Shown: piece after piece, positions 8,690-21,020 of the stretch | How positions within the stretch are numbered: position 1 is the first letter of the stretch | How the letters are laid out: the number at the start of each line of letters is the position of its first letter | Assembly: GCA_002105175.1 (NCBI GenBank) | Contig: MCGE01000018.1 | Coordinates: forward strand, 558,001 to 622,000 | Length of the DNA: 64,000 nucleotides | From: Absidia repens | Taxonomy: Eukaryota; Mucoromycota; Mucoromycetes; Mucorales; Cunninghamellaceae | Direction of reading: 5' to 3' | Translations under genes and position numbers: made by a program | The notes under the pieces: generated by a model | Told to the model about the DNA's origin: nothing | Seen by the model: the letters and a program-made list of their open reading frames with translations, nothing else | Databases searched by the model: none

Positions 8690-9860
8690 TCCTCACTACA
8701 GTGGTTCTCTTTTCATGACAGTAACCGACCATTATTTTTCATAGAAGACATACTTTTCTTCTTCTTTAGAAAATTTTACAGCGAAGATGGAGCAATTCAG
8801 CGTGGCTTAATTTATACACTTTATTCTAGAATAGTTTTGCTGGTCACTGTAGAGTAGCTTACCCTTTTTGATTGTTCTAGTTTATATTGTCTTATGTTTA
8901 TTCTACAGAAATATAACCTTCCCGGAATGCTCCACTCCTGTCATTAGACTACGTAATTCAATTTAGTTGTCCTATCATAACTTTGTATCTATATCTGAAT
9001 AAAATATGCACTGCCTTTTACTTTTACATAGTCACTCATACGTTTATTTGCCTTTGCAGAATGGATAAATCCACACTGTACTATATAGAGCATGTGCCGT
9101 AGAAAAAAAAGAAAAGGTTGACTTATATATTTAGAGTTAAATGTTAGACAACCTCGATCAATTGCTATTGTGTAGTCCTGTACAAAACGTACAGTACTAT
9201 GTATTTGACTTTAAAAATAGGTGTCAGGGAAATTTCTTGAATGGTTTTAAAAAATGGTTGTGGTGGGCACCTGAAAAAAAAAAAGTGACAGGAAACATAA
9301 AAAGATAAGCAGCATTGGTAGCATAAAAATATGATGATTGAAGTGAACTGAAAGGTATTTAACTTGTCAGCATAGCATTCCGATTCTTTGGTAAACATTT
9401 CAGTGTTGCAATTCCTCGACCCCAGCCAAAGTCAATCAGTTTCAAATGCCTCGAAGCACAAATACTAATATCGCACTAAACTGTTGTGTGCTATCCCATA
9501 TTAATGACATATACTACATCAAAAAAAAAAAAAGGGACCGCTTTATTTTCCAATCATAAACTGGATGATATATAACCCAGACCAAAATGGTCATACTCAC
9601 ACCCAATCTATAAAAATACGCAATACATCTAACATGACAAGAGTCAATTTTTTTTTATATCAACCATTCAACATATAATAATAATGCAAATTACAAGTTT
9701 TTATTGAGTATGAAAAAAAAATGGGTGTTGAATAAAAAAATGATGAATGAACTAAATGGAGGGAGTGGGGAGGGGAAATCTATGCAAATAAAGTGAAAAA
9801 AAACTAGGGAAGGGTAATTGGATAAATTCAATGGAGCTCTACTTGAGCAATCTATGTGTG
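8690..9860. other. Intergenic region with worn repeats
   Basis: Around 8950-9020 a plus-strand stretch resembles the tail of the SINE-like family, ending in GAATAAAATATGC. The rest is AT-rich with several short A or T runs. No gene was recognised. Confidence 0.45.
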
Positions 9861-9871
9861 TATGCAAGTAA

Positions 9872-11192
9872 CTACCAGTGTCCTTGCCAGATGTTTTCAC
9901 CTTGACCTTGGTTTTGTTGTTGTTGAGGGTACACCATTTGGGGGTCTTGTTTATGTAATGTTGGTGACGAATTAGCAGAAGAGGGAGACGAAGAGATTGG
10001 TGTCGACATGATGGGAGTGTGCTGCTGTTGTTGATGAGGGTAGCTGGAAGTAGTACTGGTAGCATTTGTAGAAGCGGGGCTGGGATGATCCGGAACACCA
10101 GTAGAACTAGATCCGTTGTTGGGTGGAGGTGTCATGGTAGCATGCTCTTCCTTTGGTGATCGGTCAAGTACATCACTGCATAGTTGAGATAAAATGTTCA
10201 ATTTGGATCCATCTTCGTCATCATTGTTGTTCTTATTCACGTTGGTATTGTCTGTTTCAGTGTGATTGGCGGTAGATGAGCCAGTTGATTCGATTTTAGT
10301 GGCAATATCAGGCGTAGCATTTGTTGTCACAGGTGAGGGTTGAGCAGAATGAGGAGCGGCAGGAGGAATTGGAGCATGATGAGACAAAGCAGGCGAAGAA
10401 GTGGTGGCAGACGTCATAGGTTGTTGATAAGGGAGATTTTGATACATTGCTTGCTGCTGTTGCATGGCCATCACATATTGTTGCATAGGATTGGTGTAAG
10501 CTGTATTAGGATTGGTGGATTGGTAAGCATCATAGTTAGCATAAGTTTGATAAGGCGTAGGTACAGCACCTGGGTTGGGATTTGGGTAAGTAGAGACATT
10601 GACAGGACTGCTGGATTCTTCATTAGCTACATTTACATAGAAAAAAGAAATGAATGAACATTTGATTTCTTTCTATTTCGGTGTATTCATATAAAAATTA
10701 CCTTGATTTCTACGCTTGTAAGGCCCTCTTTTAACACCCTTCTTGCGTTCCTTCCGGACAGAGTTGGTACATGTTTCCGATAATCCATACTTGATACAAC
10801 GTTGACAAGGGCGACCGTCATCACATTTTTTGCATGCCTTTTGACAGTTCACTATAATATCCAATGAATATACATAAAGGGTGAGAAACATAAAGTGAAA
10901 CCATTATCTACAAATGATACCTACCACAAGCATTCTTCACTTGCTTTCTTTTGGGTTTAGTAAGCATGTTGAAATCACCACCTGCGTGGACCATAGCTGG
11001 ATGAGGTTGATGAGGAGGCATAGACATAGGATAAGTAGGTATACCATGGTGATACATTTGATGATCTGGCATTTGAAGCTGAGGTTGCTGAGGTTGCTGT
11101 TGCTGTTGATGATGTTGCTGAGGCTGAGTTTGTTGGATATTAGGTGATTGCTGGTTGGGAGCACCATAATAGTAAGGAGGAGTGTATTGCAT
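9872..11192 (-). CDS. Zn2Cys6 (GAL4-type) transcription factor, ERT1-like DNA-binding domain
   Basis: Three exons, complement(9872-10626, 10702-10851, 10925-11192), give 390 residues. The N-terminus (1-75) is Q/P/Y-rich. A binuclear zinc cluster spans the first junction, residues about 89-117: C-X2-C-X6-C-X5-C-X2-C-X8-C, including RPCQRCIKYGLSETC, with one extra Cys. A very basic tail with KKGVKRGPYKRR follows, probably for DNA contact or nuclear import. The rest is low-complexity S/T/P/Q with an acidic NNDDEDG patch, typical of activation regions. The cluster's RPCQRC pattern is closest to the ERT1 gluconeogenesis-regulator family as remembered; the target genes cannot be told from sequence. 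Confidence 0.85.
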
Positions 11193-11817
11193 GATCTATT
11201 AAAATGAAAATATATTAGGACCCTGTCATTTTTCATTTACAGCAACCGATAAAGTTCAGTAGCCGTTACAAATAAAACATACAACAACTAGTAAATAAGG
11301 AATGAGCAAATATCACTTACACAAAAATAAAGACCGAGTCAAGTAGAGTAGATAAACGTGTGGTAGTAGTAGTACTAGGTTAATGAGAGGATCGAGAAGA
11401 GCTTTTCGTTGATTCAAGTAAGAAAGATCTAGAGGTCAGACAACAGTGAAATGAAGGTAAGAGGCTGATATAAATATTGACAGTTGAAGTAGCGGTTCCA
11501 CAATAGTATGACAATATGTTATATGAGCTGTTTTTGAATAGAAGACAATAAAAAATAAAAAATAAAAATAATCGATTCAATAAAAAAAAAAAGGAATGAG
11601 TAGAGTATAGGAAAAAAAAAAGAAGAAAAAAGAAAAAAACAAATAGAAAAAAGAAAACAAGTCTTTCAGCCTTTTTATATCTTCGGAGACCTAAAAAATT
11701 ACATAACAAGAATCAATCACTCTAGAAAAAAAATTTTCTTTGGTGGCGGACATGAAATTCAACCATACAAAGCATACTTGCCACTATTGTATCTATAATC
11801 AGTAATGCCTCTGGCCA

Positions 11818-11852
<35 letters not shown>

Positions 11853-12025
11853 AATACACACAGATCATTGGGTCACATAGATAAAATAAATACAAAAATG
11901 TCATTTACTTTTTTATTCTAAAATATAAGCTGTATAGGTCTAAATGTATAAATGAATATTGATTGGGAGGAGGGGAAATAGGGAATCTAAGCTCAACTAT
12001 AAGAAACTAAAAGAAGAGGAACAAT
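11193..12025. other. Intergenic region; probable 5' leader of the zinc-cluster gene
   Basis: Upstream of the minus-strand transcription factor lies a long AT-rich leader with A-rich runs (11580-11660). A 31-base T run occupies 11820-11850. No coding sequence was recognised. Confidence 0.5.
11820..11850 (+). repeat. Poly(T) tract, 31 bases
   Basis: Uninterrupted run of T in an intergenic region, one of many such tracts in the window. Confidence 0.95.
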
Positions 12026-13111
12026 TCAAGTAAATTTGGTGACAAAAGCAACGATTTCGTTACGACTTGGAGCATTGCTTGGGACCACATGCCTAAAAAA
12101 GCACAGCACAGCAACGGAAAAAAAAAAAAAAAGGTCAGTGATATATTTATACCAAAAAAAGAATTTCCTTTTTCTTTTAGTTACCCTCCAGTATGAGTTA
12201 ACAAAACGGGGTCCTCAAAAGCGTTAGCCAAAGTCATCATTTGTTCCGGTGTGATTAGAGTATCCTTTTCACCAATCATATGAATGCTCGGGGTCTTGAT
12301 TTTTGAGGCGAATAGTTTGGCAACAGAAGGCCTATTTGGAATGAAGGAAGCGGCTACCATGGCGAATTTGAATGGTGGGTGCTCAAATTCAGGTGAGATG
12401 AATTCAGGCAACAATGTACGATTTTCCAATACCGCGGTTAACATTGATGCAAACGAAGCCCCTATGATCATATTATTGTATTAGTTTATTCTTCACCTAC
12501 CATAAATAGATAGCCATCCATCCTCTTCTTCTATTTACCTTGCGAAAAACCAAATACAGCGTCAAAAGGTCCCTATGACATCATTATAATTGAATATCAA
12601 AGATATGTCATACAATCCTTATGTGTTTTTTCCTTTTCCCTCACCTGCTTTATCAACACATCTTTCACTGCTTCTATCGATTCCTTGAAACCAGTCAGGT
12701 GTTCGTCATCGGGTGATTGGAAATCACTGTAAGCCCACCAGCCAAATGGCTTGAGTTCTATGTATATAAAAGAAATCAGATCAATCCCTCAAGCACTCTT
12801 TCAATCTCTATGTTTTATTCTATTGAATATACCTTCAGGTGCAGTAGGATCGGCAGCAGCTTCACGCAAAGCTTCAGACGTGTGTTCAGGATGAACGCTC
12901 AGATGAGGAGCGGTGATATAAACTGCAGAAAATACGATCGTTAGTTGACATTGTGATGTATCAAAAAAGAAGGGGAGCATGAATGGATGTTGTGCTTGCC
13001 TAGATCGGCCATTTTGTCGAGCTTTTTGCGAATAACTGCCGTCTTTTTTCTAAATATAACTTCATTTTGAGCCATGCCATGCAAACAAAGGATACGTAAT
13101 TTTCGGTCCAT
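12026..13111 (-). CDS. FSH1-family serine hydrolase
   Basis: Six exons, complement(12026-12092, 12185-12461, 12539-12572, 12645-12757, 12833-12922, 13000-13111), encode 230 residues, the usual length for this alpha/beta-hydrolase family. The start motif LRILCLHGMAQN and APHL are family hallmarks. The catalytic triad is visible: nucleophile Ser about 115 in GFSQG, Asp about 183 in GEKDTLI, His about 210 in GGHVVP. The first intron uses a GC donor (12999-12998), required by phase to join DL to VYITAPHL; all others are GT-AG. An upstream in-frame ATG (13198) would add a hydrophobic leader, but homologues start at MDRKLRIL, so 13111 is preferred. The substrate is unknown, probably a small ester. 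Confidence 0.9.
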
Positions 13112-13956
13112 GGTGTAAACGCAAACGGAAGCAATAAAAAAAGAAAAAAGTGAAAAAGAAAAAAAAAATATACAGTGAAAAATCGGGTGACATTTCAAAC
13201 ACCGCAGCGGCCAGTCTGCCTGACAGTCTGCGCCTCGCTGTCCGTCTGTTTCATCTTACGCGGATTTCACAGCATCATCACCATCATGCATATAATTTAC
13301 CAAGTATACCGAGAAAGCAAGTATACCGAGTAGTCGTACCGAATAAATTAATACTCAAAAATGTCACCTATATCAAGTACATCAACATGAGCATACGATC
13401 AATCATATCATTATCTTTGTTTCAGTCTTCATATGACAATAGCAGTGGTTGCAATCAAAACGTTGATAAGACTCAAATTTGATATTTAAATGAAAAGAAA
13501 GTATTTATTTTTCAATGTATTCATTAATAAGGTAAATACATGTAATAGATTACTCGTTTTACGTAGCATATATTGTTTGTCAATAAGACGAAAAAAGACC
13601 ATTATCATACCAGCACCATAGATTGTTGAGAATTTTGAATATGAATTTGAGAGAAGGTAGTGAGGATGACGAGGCTGCTTGTCAATATATTATATTGATT
13701 GCCGCGGACTCGAGAAACATCGGCATGATAAAAGGAAGGACCAGTGACAGTAACCAAGAGTATCTGACCGTTACAAAGTTATTATCATAGTTTTGTAGCT
13801 ACGTCTTGAATTTAAAAAAAAGTAGCGTAATGAATGCATTGTCGTTTTTGTTTAATGTGCTTTGTCCAATTAATATTATAATTCATATATTTTCATTTTA
13901 CTATTGACAATGATGGTTATGGCAGGGAGAGGAGTTCGGTAATCATACTATTATGA
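13112..13956. other. Intergenic region
   Basis: Contains the hydrolase promoter side. No gene or repeat family was recognised; reading frames here are short and low-complexity. Confidence 0.5.
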
Positions 13957-14148
13957 TCAGGACATTCCGTATTTCTGGATTGCCTTTTTTTTTATTATAT
14001 AAAACGTGATCATCCCAGAAAGAAGCATGATGAGATCGTCACTAAATCCACATTTTTGCGTTGGTGCATTTTGCGTAGGTGCCATGTTAAAAAAAGATGC
14101 ACTTGTAAGGGTTTTGACGAACATGATTGGCTGGTTGAATTGACTCAC
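13957..14148 (-). CDS. Possible small membrane protein, 42-63 residues
   Basis: A short frame whose likely product starts at the ATG at 14085 (MAPTQNAPTQK) and contains one hydrophobic stretch (LIMLLSGMITFYII) followed by a lysine-rich end, as in small mitochondrial or ER tail-anchored subunits. An upstream ATG would add MSQFNQPIMFVKTL. No family recognised. It stands alone between two genes, and nothing else supports it. Confidence 0.25.
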   Translation of the reverse strand: MSQFNQPIMFVKTLTSASFFNMAPTQNAPTQKCGFSDDLIMLLSGMITFYIIKKKAIQKYGMS

Positions 14149-14219
14149 TTAGATTTTGCATATCAATGGCTGATTTGGAAACTCGCTATTTTACATTTTT
14201 AAAGCGCCTTTTTTTCTTT

Positions 14220-14221
<2 letters not shown>

Positions 14222-14263
<42 letters not shown>
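14222..14263 (+). repeat. Poly(T) tract, 42 bases
   Basis: Uninterrupted T run about 120 bases upstream of the mitochondrial carrier start codon, so it may lie in that gene's promoter or leader. Confidence 0.95.
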
Positions 14264-14264
<1 letters not shown>

Positions 14265-14379
14265 ATTCATTTCAAATACTTATTACATTGGTCCATTTGT
14301 GCTGCATCTTTAATACTTTCATTCCTCATTCCTATTTACACTCACATTCATATAACTTTGATTCTCACTCGACCTTACA

Positions 14380-15549
14380 ATGTCAGTACTTGATAACTCG
14401 CGCTCAGTATCAGCACCAACTGAAATACAACTTTTTAAAGGTTTGTCACCCCCTACTCCTCCTCAAATACGATTTGGTCTCTAAAATACTATTCTCTAGA
14501 TCATTTCATTGCGGGCGGGACGGCTCTGTCTCTGGCATATTCTTGTATGCATCCTCTTGACACCATCAAAACTCGCATTCAAGCAAATATTGCAAACAAC
14601 TGGAAGGCCATATTCTCAAGAGAAACGGCTCGTAGCCTCGGAAAAGGATTCTTTGTCTCTGCCTTGGGTGCTGCTGGTCAGGTAAATGATCGACACTCAA
14701 AATCATCTTTTCCTTTTTTATTAATGACTTTTTTTTTTTCAGGGTGGGGCACGATTTTCCACATACGAATTATGCAAAGGCAAGATGTTACCCTCTGTAG
14801 CGGACAAGAACAAATCATGGACTATTCCGGTCACGGCGTTGTCTGCGGTGCTGGGTGATTTGGCATCTAGTGTGATCAAGGTCCCCCGCGAGGTGATTAC
14901 TGCCAAATTACAAACAGATCATTATGGCGCAGGCCGCGCAACCACTGCTCATGTAGTACGACAAACTATTCAAGAAGAAGGACTAAGTGGACTCTTCAAG
15001 GGATTCTGGCCCATCGCTGCTCGTGATTTACCATTTATGATCATTCTTCTGGTGTCTTATGAAAACTTTAAGGCTTTCCATCACCGATCCGTGCGCGAAG
15101 ATTTTTATCACAATAAAATCATGGCAAATGGACTTACACGTGCTGCTTATGAACAACAACAACAACAACAACAACAAAAGCTGGTGGCTGGTGCAGCTTT
15201 TGAAGAACTAGAAGCGGATATTCCTACCTTGCGAAGTATCATGTACGGTGGTGTGAGTGGTTTTTTGGCGGGTTACTTTACTACTCCTATGGATGTCCTG
15301 CGTACAAGGATGATTACTCAAAAGAAAGCTATTGCCGGTGCGGGTGGAAATACACAAGTAACGGTCACTCAAATTGCTCAAGATATGGTGAACCGTGTTA
15401 AGGCAACGAAGCAAGGTACCGTCAATCAGTCCATTGGTATTTGTCGAAGCTTCTTTTCAGGTGCTCTCCCTAGAAGTGCATGGTGGTTTGGTATCTGTGG
15501 TATCTTCTTCCCCACCTATGAAACCTTGAAATCTATTATGAACCCTTAG
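14380..15549 (+). CDS. Mitochondrial carrier family protein (SAM-carrier-like)
   Basis: Three exons (14380-14440, 14500-14681, 14743-15549) encode 349 residues, a solute transporter of the inner mitochondrial membrane. The three carrier signatures are present: HPLDTIKTR near 38, VPREVITAKLQ near 150 and TPMDVLRTRM near 275. Repeat spacing and the DLASSVIKVPREV segment recall the S-adenosylmethionine carriers (yeast Pet8), but this is a memory-based comparison and the substrate is uncertain. A run of ten glutamines (near 247) sits between the second and third repeats, lengthening the protein. The start is the first ATG, giving a short polar N-terminus. Confidence 0.9.
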
Positions 15550-15915
15550 TCCTTCTTTCTCCTATTCCCTCCCTATTCATTTCAATTCACATCCCTTTTT
15601 AATTTTTTTACTGACTCATATTCCCCGCTTGCCAATAGTTTATTTTTTACTTTTTACACACATTGTTTAATTTGCATCGTCCATCTTTTTATTATATTCT
15701 ACTTCACATCATTGCTATCCGAAAATTAATAAAATCTAGTCGTTTATCATTGTCTATAGTCATTCAATTTTACAATAAGGTATCAATGAATGCTACTACG
15801 GTAATGTCCCAATGCTATTTTTTTATGAAATATTGAAACTCCTATTTTTATGTCGACATTTTTTTTTTTGCCTTTCTCTCTTCTTCCCTTTCTTTTTTTT
15901 CACTAATCAAATACC
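15550..15915. other. Intergenic region
   Basis: 3' UTR of the carrier with AATAAA near 15730, then the leader of the F-box gene with CT-rich stretches just before its ATG. Nothing else seen. Confidence 0.6.
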
Positions 15916-18574
15916 ATGGATGATTCCTTTGAGGCACATCTACCGCAAAAACAACACCAGCCTACTTTATCTCTTACTCCTGATTATTCTACACAACCTG
16001 ATTTTCCTCTCACTTGTCAAGATCTTGTGGAACATATCCCTAATTTGACTGAACTTGATAATGAACAAAAAGCTGGTAAGAACAACAGATAATCTTATTT
16101 TTGCCTTATTGTTTGACCAACTGTGTCTGTATATTCGTTTATTAGATTTGGCATTCATGTTACTACAAGACATTCCGGAACCTTATAGGGACACTGTGAT
16201 ACGTCGACTTAGGATGAATAGACAATCTCGAAATCGATTGGAGGTACAGTATTCTTGAAAATCATATCTTTACCGTTAATTCCAATATTTGAACCCAAGT
16301 CATACTTATCCTTCTTTTTGTTGTTTCCCATAGGTTTTACCTCAAGAACTTATTATTGACATCCTTTGTCATTTGAATGTAACTTCTCTACTCGAAGTGT
16401 CTCTGCTGTCCCGTCATTGGTATGCTCTATGTCAAGATGCCGTCATTTGGCGATATATGTTTGAAGGTCAAAACTGGGAATATAATGCTATTGGTATGGA
16501 ACGCTACCTCGCAAAGGATTCTTCAGCCCATTATACCATACCTAGCAAGCAACTCATACCCGCTTCTCCATTACTGCTACAATCGACCCCTATCGTCCGA
16601 TCGTCTGCACCTCTTTATCAGCGCCGTCAACCCGCCAACAATATCAATAGTAGCAGTACTCCAACATCAACATCAACCAGCACCATCAATAATATATTAT
16701 CACCTTCCTTATTGACAAGGATATCCAGCAATTCAGCCTCATCATCTTTGAACAATCCATTCTCTGTGCTCAAGCCATTTCAAACTGCGGCAGCTGCAGC
16801 CTCCTCTACATCCGCCGCTGCTACCCCACTACCCAAACCACCCAAACCAAGAAAACCGCTGCTATCTCAAAAAGTGGCGTCCAGCAAACCACGTTCAGTG
16901 ATTCCACCTCACCCTGGTCACCAACACTTGTTACCTCATTATGATGTCAAAACACATACTCGATTTATTGATTGGAAGTCTCTTTACCGGCAACGGCACA
17001 AAATTGCATCATCTTGGCGATTAGGAAAATATCAACCATACAGGTTTAGAAGTGACCCTGCTAGTCTACGAAGGCAACAGCAAGAAGAAAGCGGAAACAA
17101 CAGCAACAGAAACAGCCATGTCGATGGAGATACCACCACTGATCAAGACATAGCGATGCCAGAAATCCAATCATCTTATCTATCCAATATAGCGGTACCT
17201 TCATCCTCCTCATCATCTGAATTATCAGCGACAGCATCGGAAGTCTCACCTGAATCTACGACCTCCACATCCTCACAACAGTATCAGCCGCAGCCAGGAC
17301 CACAAGGGGAACAACAACCACAGCAAATCATTGGACAATTGGAGCAAATGGAACAAAGACGACAGCAACAACAACAACGGGATCAGCATCAAGACGCCGT
17401 GTATAGTCTTGCGTTGGACGATGCACATCACACAATCTTCAGCGCCAGTCGGGACGAAACTGTAAAGGAGTGGCATTTCAACGACGCCGTAGCGACTTTA
17501 CAACATACCTATACGGATCTTCATCAAGGCAGTATATTGTGTTTGGACGTGGACGACCGTTACATAGTCAGTGGCAGCAAGGACAGGGCAGTGGTACAGA
17601 CAGATCGACGGCAACGCAAAAAACTACGAGTGCTCCATGGTCATCAGGGTAGCGTGCTCAATGTGGTGCTAGATACGGCGTGGATCTACAGTGCTTCCAA
17701 AGATCGAACCATCAACATTTGGTCCTCCGCCACAGGTGAATTGTTACGTACATTACATGGACATCGGGAAGCTGTCAATGCTATCAAGGTGCATGAAGAT
17801 CGTATCGTGTCTGCTTCGGGTGACCACACCATCAAACTTTGGCATAGGGTAAGCGTAGCAACAACGCAAAAAAAAAAAAAAAAAAAAAAAAAAACCATTA
17901 AGCGGGCGTCCTTTTCTAAATATTATTTTGAATATGATTTAGGATACTGGGGAATGTTTGAGGACTTTTATGGGGCATGAACGAGCCATTTCGTGTCTCG
18001 ATTTTGACGGCACTTATATTGTTAGTGGATCAAAAGACAAAAGTATCATTGTGTGGGACTTGGAGGGAAATATCGTCCGAAAAATTTTTGCGCATACCGA
18101 ACTCGTTCGCACCTTGCAACTGCAACAACCACATCGTCAACAACAACCATTGGTCAGTGCACATACTAATGATGGCGAACACAACAATAATCACCGACTA
18201 TCCTCGGACGCTTTGATGGTGGATGATGCTTATCGTCACCCTTTGAAAATGGAACCATCGTCAACATCAACATCAAGGGTTATTGTTAGTGCTGGATACA
18301 ATGACACTGTGAATGTATGGAACTTTGAAACGGGACAACTTTTGCATGCTTTCCCTAGATTTTATCCAGGAAGGTAATCTAAAAAAAAAAAAAGTGAAAT
18401 AATGGTACAAAACGATAGTGAAACTCAATACCCTTTAATTTATTATTATTATTATTTTTGTATAGGATCATTAACCTTCGATTTGACAACATGAAAATAG
18501 TATTAGGCTTAGATAGTGGGGATATAGTGGTTTATGATTTTGCCTTTGGGTTAGACTCAAGATTTTTACTTTGA
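15916..18574 (+). CDS. F-box and WD40-repeat protein (SCF ubiquitin ligase adaptor)
   Basis: Five exons (15916-16075, 16146-16243, 16334-17848, 17943-18373, 18466-18574) encode 770 residues. The F-box lies near 87-130 (LPQELIIDILCHLNVTSLL...WYALCQDAVIWR) and should bind Skp1. A long S/T/P/Q-rich insert (about 140-335) separates it from about seven WD40 repeats; clear examples are SGSKDRAVV, SASKDRTINIW, SASGDHTIKLW, SGSKDKSIIVW and SAGYNDTVNVW. The repeats should recognise a (phospho)substrate for ubiquitination. The third intron starts just before a run of about 26 A. It is not assignable to Met30, Cdc4 or Pop1 by eye. Confidence 0.92.
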
Positions 18575-18843
18575 AAAATAAAAGCAAACATATTAATGAA
18601 TCCTTGTATATGGTTTTTTTTCTTTTTACGATTTTTTTTTTTTTTTTTTTTTTACGATGATGAATTGAATGGTGATGTCTGCAGGATAGTGTAAAAGTTG
18701 TGGTTTTGAGCCAATATGACAACTATTGTTTACTGCCTGATGTCTCGGTACCTTTTTTTTCTCCATTTCAAAGAAAAAAGACTCACGTGAACTTTATTGT
18801 TCTTTTGCTATATAATATACAGAGCGGTTCCCTTCTTAAAGAA

Positions 18844-18917
18844 GGGACTATGGCCCAATTGGACAAGGCGTCTGACTACGAATCAGGAGATTCCAGGTTC
18901 GACCCCTGGTAGTCTCA
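18844..18917 (+). tRNA. tRNA-Arg (anticodon ACG)
   Basis: Acceptor GGGACTA pairs with TAGTCTC (one G-T), the anticodon stem TCTGA/TCAGG has loop CTACGAA (anticodon 18878-18880), the T stem CCAGG/CCTGG has loop TTCGACC, and the discriminator is A at 18917. No intron. Confidence 0.93.
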
Positions 18918-18925
18918 TCTTCATC

Positions 18926-18930
18926 TTTTT
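18926..18930 (+). terminator. RNA polymerase III terminator of tRNA-Arg
   Basis: Five T residues nine bases after the tRNA. Confidence 0.75.
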
Positions 18931-18991
18931 GCTCCCAAAAGCAAATCTCGGGATTCGGTGCATGATTCAGCGATGTTACAACTATTTTTGT

Positions 18992-20230
18992 TGTTGCGGC
19001 TAAATTTGTTATTTTAGTCCAACTGGATTGTGTTTTTGTAGGTTTTTTATGTTTTTCTGGTTTGAATAGGATGTCTTGAGTTATCCTTTAGTATAGCTTT
19101 TGCTTGTTTAGAGCTTGAAAATAAATTTGTTCCTTGGGCGGAATTTGAAATAACTTGTTCCTGAATCGGACAAAAATAGAATTGAGAGTAGTGAGCACCA
19201 GAACTTTTGTAGATAAAGTCCAACTGTAGAGAAAGTTTATAAAAGATAAACTTGGAAGAGTAAAATAAAATAAAAATAAAAAGTATTGACCTCTGTTGTT
19301 CAATAAAAATAAGTGTATAACACACAGTAAAAAAAATAAAAATAAAAAGGACTTGTAGTCAAAAATAAAAGGAGATTTCTATGATTCAATATAGAAACGG
19401 TAGATAATTTGGTGGTATTGTAACCTTTGTACTAAGTTTTATTTTATAAAATGAGAAAACTGAAAAAACTGATTCAAAAAAACTAAAGATTTCGAAATTT
19501 GTGGGGGAAGGATGGGGTATTTATACTAATTTTCGAAACTAAAAAAGACGCTAAGCGTAAAAAAAAAAAAAATAATAAGGATCGCTGTGCGTAAATAAGA
19601 TATATAGACGGCGCTAAGCGTCAAAAAAAAAATGCGTTGAGCATCAAAATGATTCAATGTCCGCCGCCGGTCGCCCAACTAAGAGCAGCAGTGACACCAA
19701 AAATGGCATTTAAAAAATTATCGCTTGTCACTTGCTCGACAGTTCGTAACAGGTTTTTATTTTTTATAGAGTGAGCACCAGAACTTTTTAGGATGAAGTT
19801 TGTTACGGCTAATTTTGGTTATCAGGTCGTAACTGGAAATTGTTTTTGTAGGTTTTTTTTTTTATAGAGCACCAGAACTTTTTAGGATCAAGTTCAACCG
19901 ATTGTAGCTTCAAAGGCTTAAAAATAAAATAGGATTGGGCTTGAAAGTCCAAGTGATGATGTATTATTTTCAAAAATGAAAATAATAAGGTCGATAAAAT
20001 AAATAAAGACTTAGATCAAGTCAAAAAAAAAATAAAGTAAAATAAAATTCATACTCAGCTGTCAAAAATTTATGGTAAAAGTATTCCAAAAATTGGGATA
20101 AAAGGAAGTCAACAATCTGGGTGGTTTTAAAAAAAAAACCTTGATAATGAATTTATTTAAAAAATATAATAAAGATAATAATTCCTTTTTTTTTTTCTTT
20201 TGAATGTTTTTTGAAGGTATTTATACTAAA
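18992..20230 (+). repeat. Dispersed LTR-like repeat block, copy 2
   Basis: Recapitulates 5581-6680. One unit may run from TGTTGCGGC at 18992 to CGTAACA at 19745-19751, inverted ends typical of an LTR; a second starts TGTTACGGCT at 19801. The core CACCAGAACTTTT occurs at 19197, 19777 and 19870. Between 19545 and 19645 the palindromic word GCTAAGCG occurs twice in A-rich DNA. The block starts about 75 bases after a tRNA gene, as copy 1 starts about 25 bases after one. Confidence 0.65.
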
Positions 20231-20239
20231 TTTTATAAT

Positions 20240-20262
20240 GTTTCGTGAGTCGCGCACGAAAC
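20240..20262 (+). repeat. Short perfect inverted repeat
   Basis: GTTTCGTG (20240-20247) and CACGAAAC (20255-20262) form an 8-base stem with a 7-base loop. No run of T follows at once, so it is not a clear terminator. Role unknown. Confidence 0.7.
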
Positions 20263-20414
20263 CCAATTATGCGTGAGGCACAAACATATATACACCCAGC
20301 CAAACCTTCCAATCATGCGTCTTTCATCATTGCCCAGGTGATGCCTTCGTTTCATCCGAACAATTCTCCCAACATTGAGGTCATCCGTCACATAAGGTAA
20401 AAAATAAAAATCGA

Positions 20415-21020
20415 GTGTAGGGTTTTAAAGTCCGTCCAGGGTCATTTATTTCTACAGTTACTGTTTTACTTTTGCTTCACGCTTTTCTTTCCATTTTACT
20501 TTTTCCAACTATTTTTCCCTCCCAACATTCAACTACATTGGGGTCATGGTGATCTTAGATTAGTGTTAGGTCTAGTTTAGAAGGGTTTTCAGATCAGGGA
20601 TTACAAGATGCATGGGGAAATTCTTTCATTTTGTATTTAGGATCACCATCAGTTTGCTTTTTGAAGCCTTCATTAGCTTAGTTTCGTGTTAGTTTATCAT
20701 AGTCTGCATATACGCCTGAACAAAATATGTCCTTTTTTTTTTTTAAATTGCTTCAATGAAAAATGTTCCATTAGTCTCTCCCATGTCTTATGCAGGAGAT
20801 TCCTTTTTACTACCTTCACACATTTTGATAAGTGCTGACGGTTATTGTATTTCAGTATTCGATGCCCCGTTATTCTTTCACATGAATTGTATTGTACTAT
20901 ATATTCTTTTATTTATTTTTTTACACTGATCCCTTTAGATTGAACTGATCTTCAGATCTCCTATTGGCCTCTTTTGCGACAATGATATCCCCTTTACTTT
21001 AATATTTACCGTCATACATC
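20415..21020 (+). repeat. SINE-like dispersed repeat, copy 2
   Basis: Head (20425-20460) and tail (20560-20730) match the copies at 26817 and 42755. Following stretches up to about 21020, each ending near CAATAAAA, also match downstream parts of those copies. The box-B word is degraded here. Confidence 0.7.

Noticed and set aside
13111..13198. N-terminal extension of the FSH hydrolase with a hydrophobic leader
   Set aside because: The family begins at the HG-motif strand; the extension lies in A/T-rich leader DNA and lacks a family counterpart.
20565..20740. Conserved block as a possible structured ncRNA
   Set aside because: It recurs in five places with flanking repeat features, so it is part of a dispersed element rather than a unique RNA gene.
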